From DATKSS01 sp035533335 (GTDB lineage Bacteria > Chloroflexota > Dormibacteria > Dormibacterales > Dormibacteraceae): DNA of 32,880 nucleotides. Shown piece by piece: positions 31,301-32,880 of this stretch. The position numbers and the translations under genes were made by a program. The stretch's first letter is position 1; each line of letters begins with the position of its first letter. The stretch is taken from contig DATLUC010000135.1 in NCBI GenBank assembly GCA_035533335.1, forward strand, positions 1 to 32,880, written 5' to 3'. Below the pieces are notes generated by a model. It did not search any database. It was given only the letters and a program-made list of their open reading frames with translations, and was not told the origin of the DNA.

Positions 31301-31928
31301 GGAACGGTTCATCGCGATGGCGGAGGAGACAGGGATCATCCATCCGTTGACCGCATGGGTCATCGACTCGGCCCTGACCCAGCTCGGCAAATGGCTGGAG
31401 GAAGGCCTCGACGTCTCGGTTTCTCTCAACGTGTCGCCGCGCAACATCGACGATCACTCCCTGGAGGAGATGGTCGCTCGCGCGCTCGGCAACTTCAAGG
31501 TCGAGCCGCACCGGCTGACGCTCGAGATCACCGAGGGCGTGGCGATGGCGGCCGCCGCGGCGAAGGCCCTGCACCGCCTCAACGAGATGGGGGTGCGCCT
31601 CGCCCTGGACGACTTCGGCACGGGTTACTCGTCGCTGCTCTACCTCATGCGACTGCCGGTCAACGAGATCAAGATCGACCGCTCCTTCGTGTCGGCCCTG
31701 GCGTCGGACCCCGATTCCGGAGCCATCGTCCGGTCGGCCGTCGGCCTCGGGCACAACCTGGGGTTGCGGGTGGTCGCCGAAGGCCTCCAGGACCGGATGG
31801 CCGAAGCGGTCCTCGTCGAGGCCGGCTGCGACGCGGCGCAGGGTTTCCTGGTCGGGCGGCCGGCGGCCGAGCGGGAGATGACAGCGCTCCTGCTCGCTCA
31901 TTCGGGCCTGGCCAAGCAGTTCGATTGA
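28383..31928 (+). CDS. membrane PAS-PAS-GAF-PAS-GGDEF-EAL c-di-GMP enzyme
   Basis: The ~1181-residue protein begins with six predicted membrane segments (about 35-205). Domains in order, all approximate: PAS at 205-305 (ENGKFVAGNEAYLTLTGYSR), PAS at 330-450 (DGQITTVNEAFCQLVGYDAT), GAF at 455-615, PAS at 625-740 (SSGVIETANPAVIKLFGY), GGDEF at 750-910 and EAL at 925-1170. The cyclase motif RLGGDEFAVL is intact, and RATD lies five residues before it as the inhibitory I-site. The phosphodiesterase motifs EALVRW, SLNVSPRNI, LEITEGV, DDFGTGYSS, IKIDRSF and AEGLQD are all intact, with QGFLVGRP at the end. Both activities are therefore possible, controlled by ligands or redox state at the sensor domains. 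The start is a TTG at 28383 by -10 spacing, with 28374 as alternative. Confidence 0.92.
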   Translation: MANQQRASGALGVDPLFGSAWAAAGIPRRMRSWSLTAINGMAALAIIAAVAYRLAQAHAPASVLRDEVALIAAGLVLAALAIAFRASPTANQTRVQVVLMIVSAALADLVLGVAGRSLGEDLPPFAAISFAAILLHFDLGLHSRQFGYVFAVAVVAVGALWLYAATELMVSVGTIAIWTLVLLGLGLLAYLTSRAVERDLSIHVERQASMLAALSELGEGLLLTENGKFVAGNEAYLTLTGYSREELAGFPTLIDLAGPEERDELAANLARRLAGGDVPLRYSSTMIAKGGRRVAVEVAIHRLTATGNEVLLTLVNDVSERTRAEAAERETETRFRTLFEQAQAGMAFTGLDGQITTVNEAFCQLVGYDATELRSLSLPDITHPDDTVPLQDAMRQMLAGEEEGVHFEKRYTRKDGDPVWVDLAMRLVRGADHKPMYFQTVAVNIRDRKRAEVLQAARFAVTQALVTSPGWERAAPGVLEGLCRTLDWELAEYWEVDAEREAMHFGASWKRPGRDTSVYEATAPQASYRRGEGLAGQVWESGAPVAMPDLAGDSSPRSAAALAAGLHGIVGFPVRSGRRVVGMISLHSWAPRDLDEGLVAVMNDVGSQIGEFVERKRAEIALQESEKRMRSVLDNVSDGLATIDSSGVIETANPAVIKLFGYAEEELGGQHADILIATTHRSAFDNYLQRRLKLDIPVSGAHETMGKRKNGSLFPLEFVVSSMQVGSRHMFIATLRDISERKAHTDALEYQALHDALTGLPNRSLFGDRLRQALLSARRNQKMFGVLLLDLDRFKDINDALGHDRGDSLLQEVTARLRGVLRATDTIARLGGDEFAVLTIDARHPDDVVATAKKILASLEGPFAIADQMVETGASIGIAMYPVHGDDPSTLLRRADVAMYVAKRAGGGHAVYAPEQEAQTLRRSGLAGELRRSIPQGELVLHYQPQVTLATGAIHSVEALVRWNHPREGLMPPERFIAMAEETGIIHPLTAWVIDSALTQLGKWLEEGLDVSVSLNVSPRNIDDHSLEEMVARALGNFKVEPHRLTLEITEGVAMAAAAAKALHRLNEMGVRLALDDFGTGYSSLLYLMRLPVNEIKIDRSFVSALASDPDSGAIVRSAVGLGHNLGLRVVAEGLQDRMAEAVLVEAGCDAAQGFLVGRPAAEREMTALLLAHSGLAKQFD

Positions 31929-31947
31929 CCGCTCGCGGCCGCGCCGG

Positions 31948-32772
31948 GTGAAGGCGATCGTCCTCGGCGCCGCGGGGCAGCTCGGCATGGAGCTCGTCCG
32001 TCTGCTGGGCGAGGAGGTGGCCGTGACCCACCGCCAGGTGTCGATCACCGACGCGCGAGCGGTCGACTCGCTGCTGGAGTCGCGACGTCCTGACGTCGTC
32101 TTCAACTGCGCCGCCTACAACGCCGTCGACCTGGCCGAAACCGAGGTCGAGCTGGCGCACCAGGTCAACTCGACGGGGCCTTTCAACATCGCGGTGGCCT
32201 GCGCCCGCCACGGCTCGCGATTCGTGCACTTCTCGACCAACTTCGTCTTCGACGGCCACCTCGACCGGCCGTACGTCGAGTCCGACGCACCGGGCCCCCT
32301 AGGCGCCTACGCCCATTCCAAGCTGGACGGGGAGCGCACGGTGCTCGAGGCCATGCCGGCGGCGCTAGTGATCCGGACCGCAGGCGTCTTCGGCGGTGAC
32401 GGGGGGCAGAGCTTCCCCGAGAAGATCGCCCAGCGCGTGAGATCGGGAGCGCGGCCGAGGGTGGTGGCGGACCAGTTCGTCAACCCGACCTTCACCGGCG
32501 ACCTGGCTCCTGCCGCCCTCCAGCTGGCCGGCGACGGGCTCGAGGGGGTCGTGCATGTGGTGGCGGCAGGTTGCTGCGGGTGGGACGAGTTCGCGAGGGC
32601 CGCCCTGGCCGAGCTCGGGTTGGACGCGGAGGTCGAACCGATCTCGACTGAGGAGCTGGCGGCCCCGGCTCAGCGACCCTTGAACGGCTGCCTGGCTTCG
32701 ATCCGGGTGGAAGCCCTGCGCCCCTGGCGCGAGGCGGTCCACGAGTGGGGTCAGCGGGTCAAAAACCCATAA
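31948..32772 (+). CDS. rmlD: dTDP-4-dehydrorhamnose reductase-like protein (RmlD family)
   Basis: RmlD reduces dTDP-4-keto-L-rhamnose in the last step of dTDP-L-rhamnose synthesis. The 274-residue protein has GAAGQLGMELVRLL (NAD(P) motif), DVVFNCAAYNAVDLAE, HFSTNFVFDG, the YAHSK catalytic pair near residue 121, then RTAGVFGG, VADQFVNPTF and the closing QRPLNGCLAS. The usual final motif is RP.NS.L; it is slightly altered here. The other rml genes are not in the window, so a related sugar-nucleotide or MAT2B-like reductase cannot be excluded. The start is a GTG at 31948, 19 bp after the GGDEF-EAL gene. Confidence 0.85.
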   Translation: MKAIVLGAAGQLGMELVRLLGEEVAVTHRQVSITDARAVDSLLESRRPDVVFNCAAYNAVDLAETEVELAHQVNSTGPFNIAVACARHGSRFVHFSTNFVFDGHLDRPYVESDAPGPLGAYAHSKLDGERTVLEAMPAALVIRTAGVFGGDGGQSFPEKIAQRVRSGARPRVVADQFVNPTFTGDLAPAALQLAGDGLEGVVHVVAAGCCGWDEFARAALAELGLDAEVEPISTEELAAPAQRPLNGCLASIRVEALRPWREAVHEWGQRVKNP

Positions 32773-32814
32773 AAAAGGCTCGGGCCGGGCGATTTCTCGA
32801 CACCGGCTCCGAGC
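32771..32814 (-). terminator. intrinsic terminator for a minus-strand gene to the right
   Basis: On the minus strand a stem of GCTCGG/CCGAGC plus CCGGC/GCCGG, eleven pairs with one bulged base (32778-32814, 14-base loop), is followed after one base by six T residues (complement of 32771-32776). The plus strand has no T-run after the hairpin. It therefore mainly stops transcription coming from the right, and it abuts the rmlD stop codon. Confidence 0.75.
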
Positions 32815-32835
32815 TTGGCTGCGGGGGGTGAGGTT

Positions 32836-32880
32836 CTAACTGATGATGATTCCGCCCGTTCTATTCCTTTCTGAAGGTCT
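32836..32880 (-). CDS. C-terminal tail of a gene running in from the right edge
   Basis: A minus-strand frame enters at the edge and ends at a TAG (32838-32836), giving RPSERNRTGGIIIS. It lies 21 bp upstream of the minus-strand terminator, where a gene end is expected. Too little is visible to name a family, and the reading frame itself rests on the terminator's presence. Confidence 0.35.
   Translation of the reverse strand, partial: RPSERNRTGGIIIS

Noticed and set aside
1..32880. Search for a defence island, BGC, CRISPR array, transposon ends or tRNA genes.
   Set aside because: Apart from the partial AbiEi-domain gene at the edge, no such genes or repeats were recognised; most of the window is housekeeping.

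Overview
This is a GC-rich, densely packed bacterial window of ordinary chromosome. No rRNA, tRNA, insertion sequence, prophage or CRISPR array is visible. The gene families point to an uncultivated high-GC Terrabacteria lineage, such as Chloroflexota/Dormibacterota or a deep Actinomycetota branch: an F420-type PPOX oxidoreductase, DUF2203, DUF3048, a DUF971-Mrp pair, AbiEi-type winged helices, a CIRCE/HrcA system and many GTG/TTG starts. This placement is inference; there is no 16S gene or other decisive marker.

Layout. Left edge: a minus-strand AbiEi-domain gene runs off the window (<1-145), divergent from a PKD/FN3-like protein gene. Next come a divergent PPOX oxidoreductase / DUF2203 pair and a four-gene minus-strand run (9203 down to 1989): a DUF255 thioredoxin-fold protein, a fused LutB-LutA-like iron-sulfur protein, leucyl aminopeptidase and dxs. 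An overlapping two-way promoter separates it from a plus-strand cassette of an M20 peptidase, an orphan FixX-like ferredoxin and a thioredoxin reductase. A minus-strand block follows: mrp, DUF971 and an Ig/DUF3048 membrane-anchored protein. Then plus strand: a nicotinate phosphoribosyltransferase-like gene, a uracil-DNA glycosylase-like gene, a YCII protein and rsmE. A small membrane protein lies on the minus strand opposite lepA, and lepA is followed by a lipoprotein. An NAD-dependent epimerase is divergent from ybaK, which overlaps a zinc-ribbon gene, which overlaps hemW. hemW is followed by a CIRCE element and hrcA-grpE-dnaJ without dnaK. The right end holds a cysteine-rich lipoprotein, a small hypothetical protein, a six-TM PAS-PAS-GAF-PAS-GGDEF-EAL protein and an rmlD homologue. 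A minus-strand terminator and the last 14 codons of another gene close the window.

How it works together. Several parts concern iron-sulfur and thiol redox chemistry (LutBA fusion, FixX, TrxB, the DUF255 protein, Mrp, the cysteine-bearing UDG, HemW). Others concern proteostasis and translation (HrcA, GrpE, DnaJ, LepA, RsmE, YbaK). A c-di-GMP enzyme and two sugar-nucleotide enzymes suggest envelope or surface control. A recurring feature is a TANNNT -10 box 6-9 nt before the start codon with no Shine-Dalgarno sequence, which implies leaderless mRNAs. Two perfect inverted repeats lie at the promoters of the nicotinate phosphoribosyltransferase and ybaK genes. I see no clear new defence system or biosynthetic cluster. 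The strongest leads are the M20-FixX-TrxB cassette, the ybaK/zinc-ribbon/hemW unit, the LutBA fusion and the promoter architecture.
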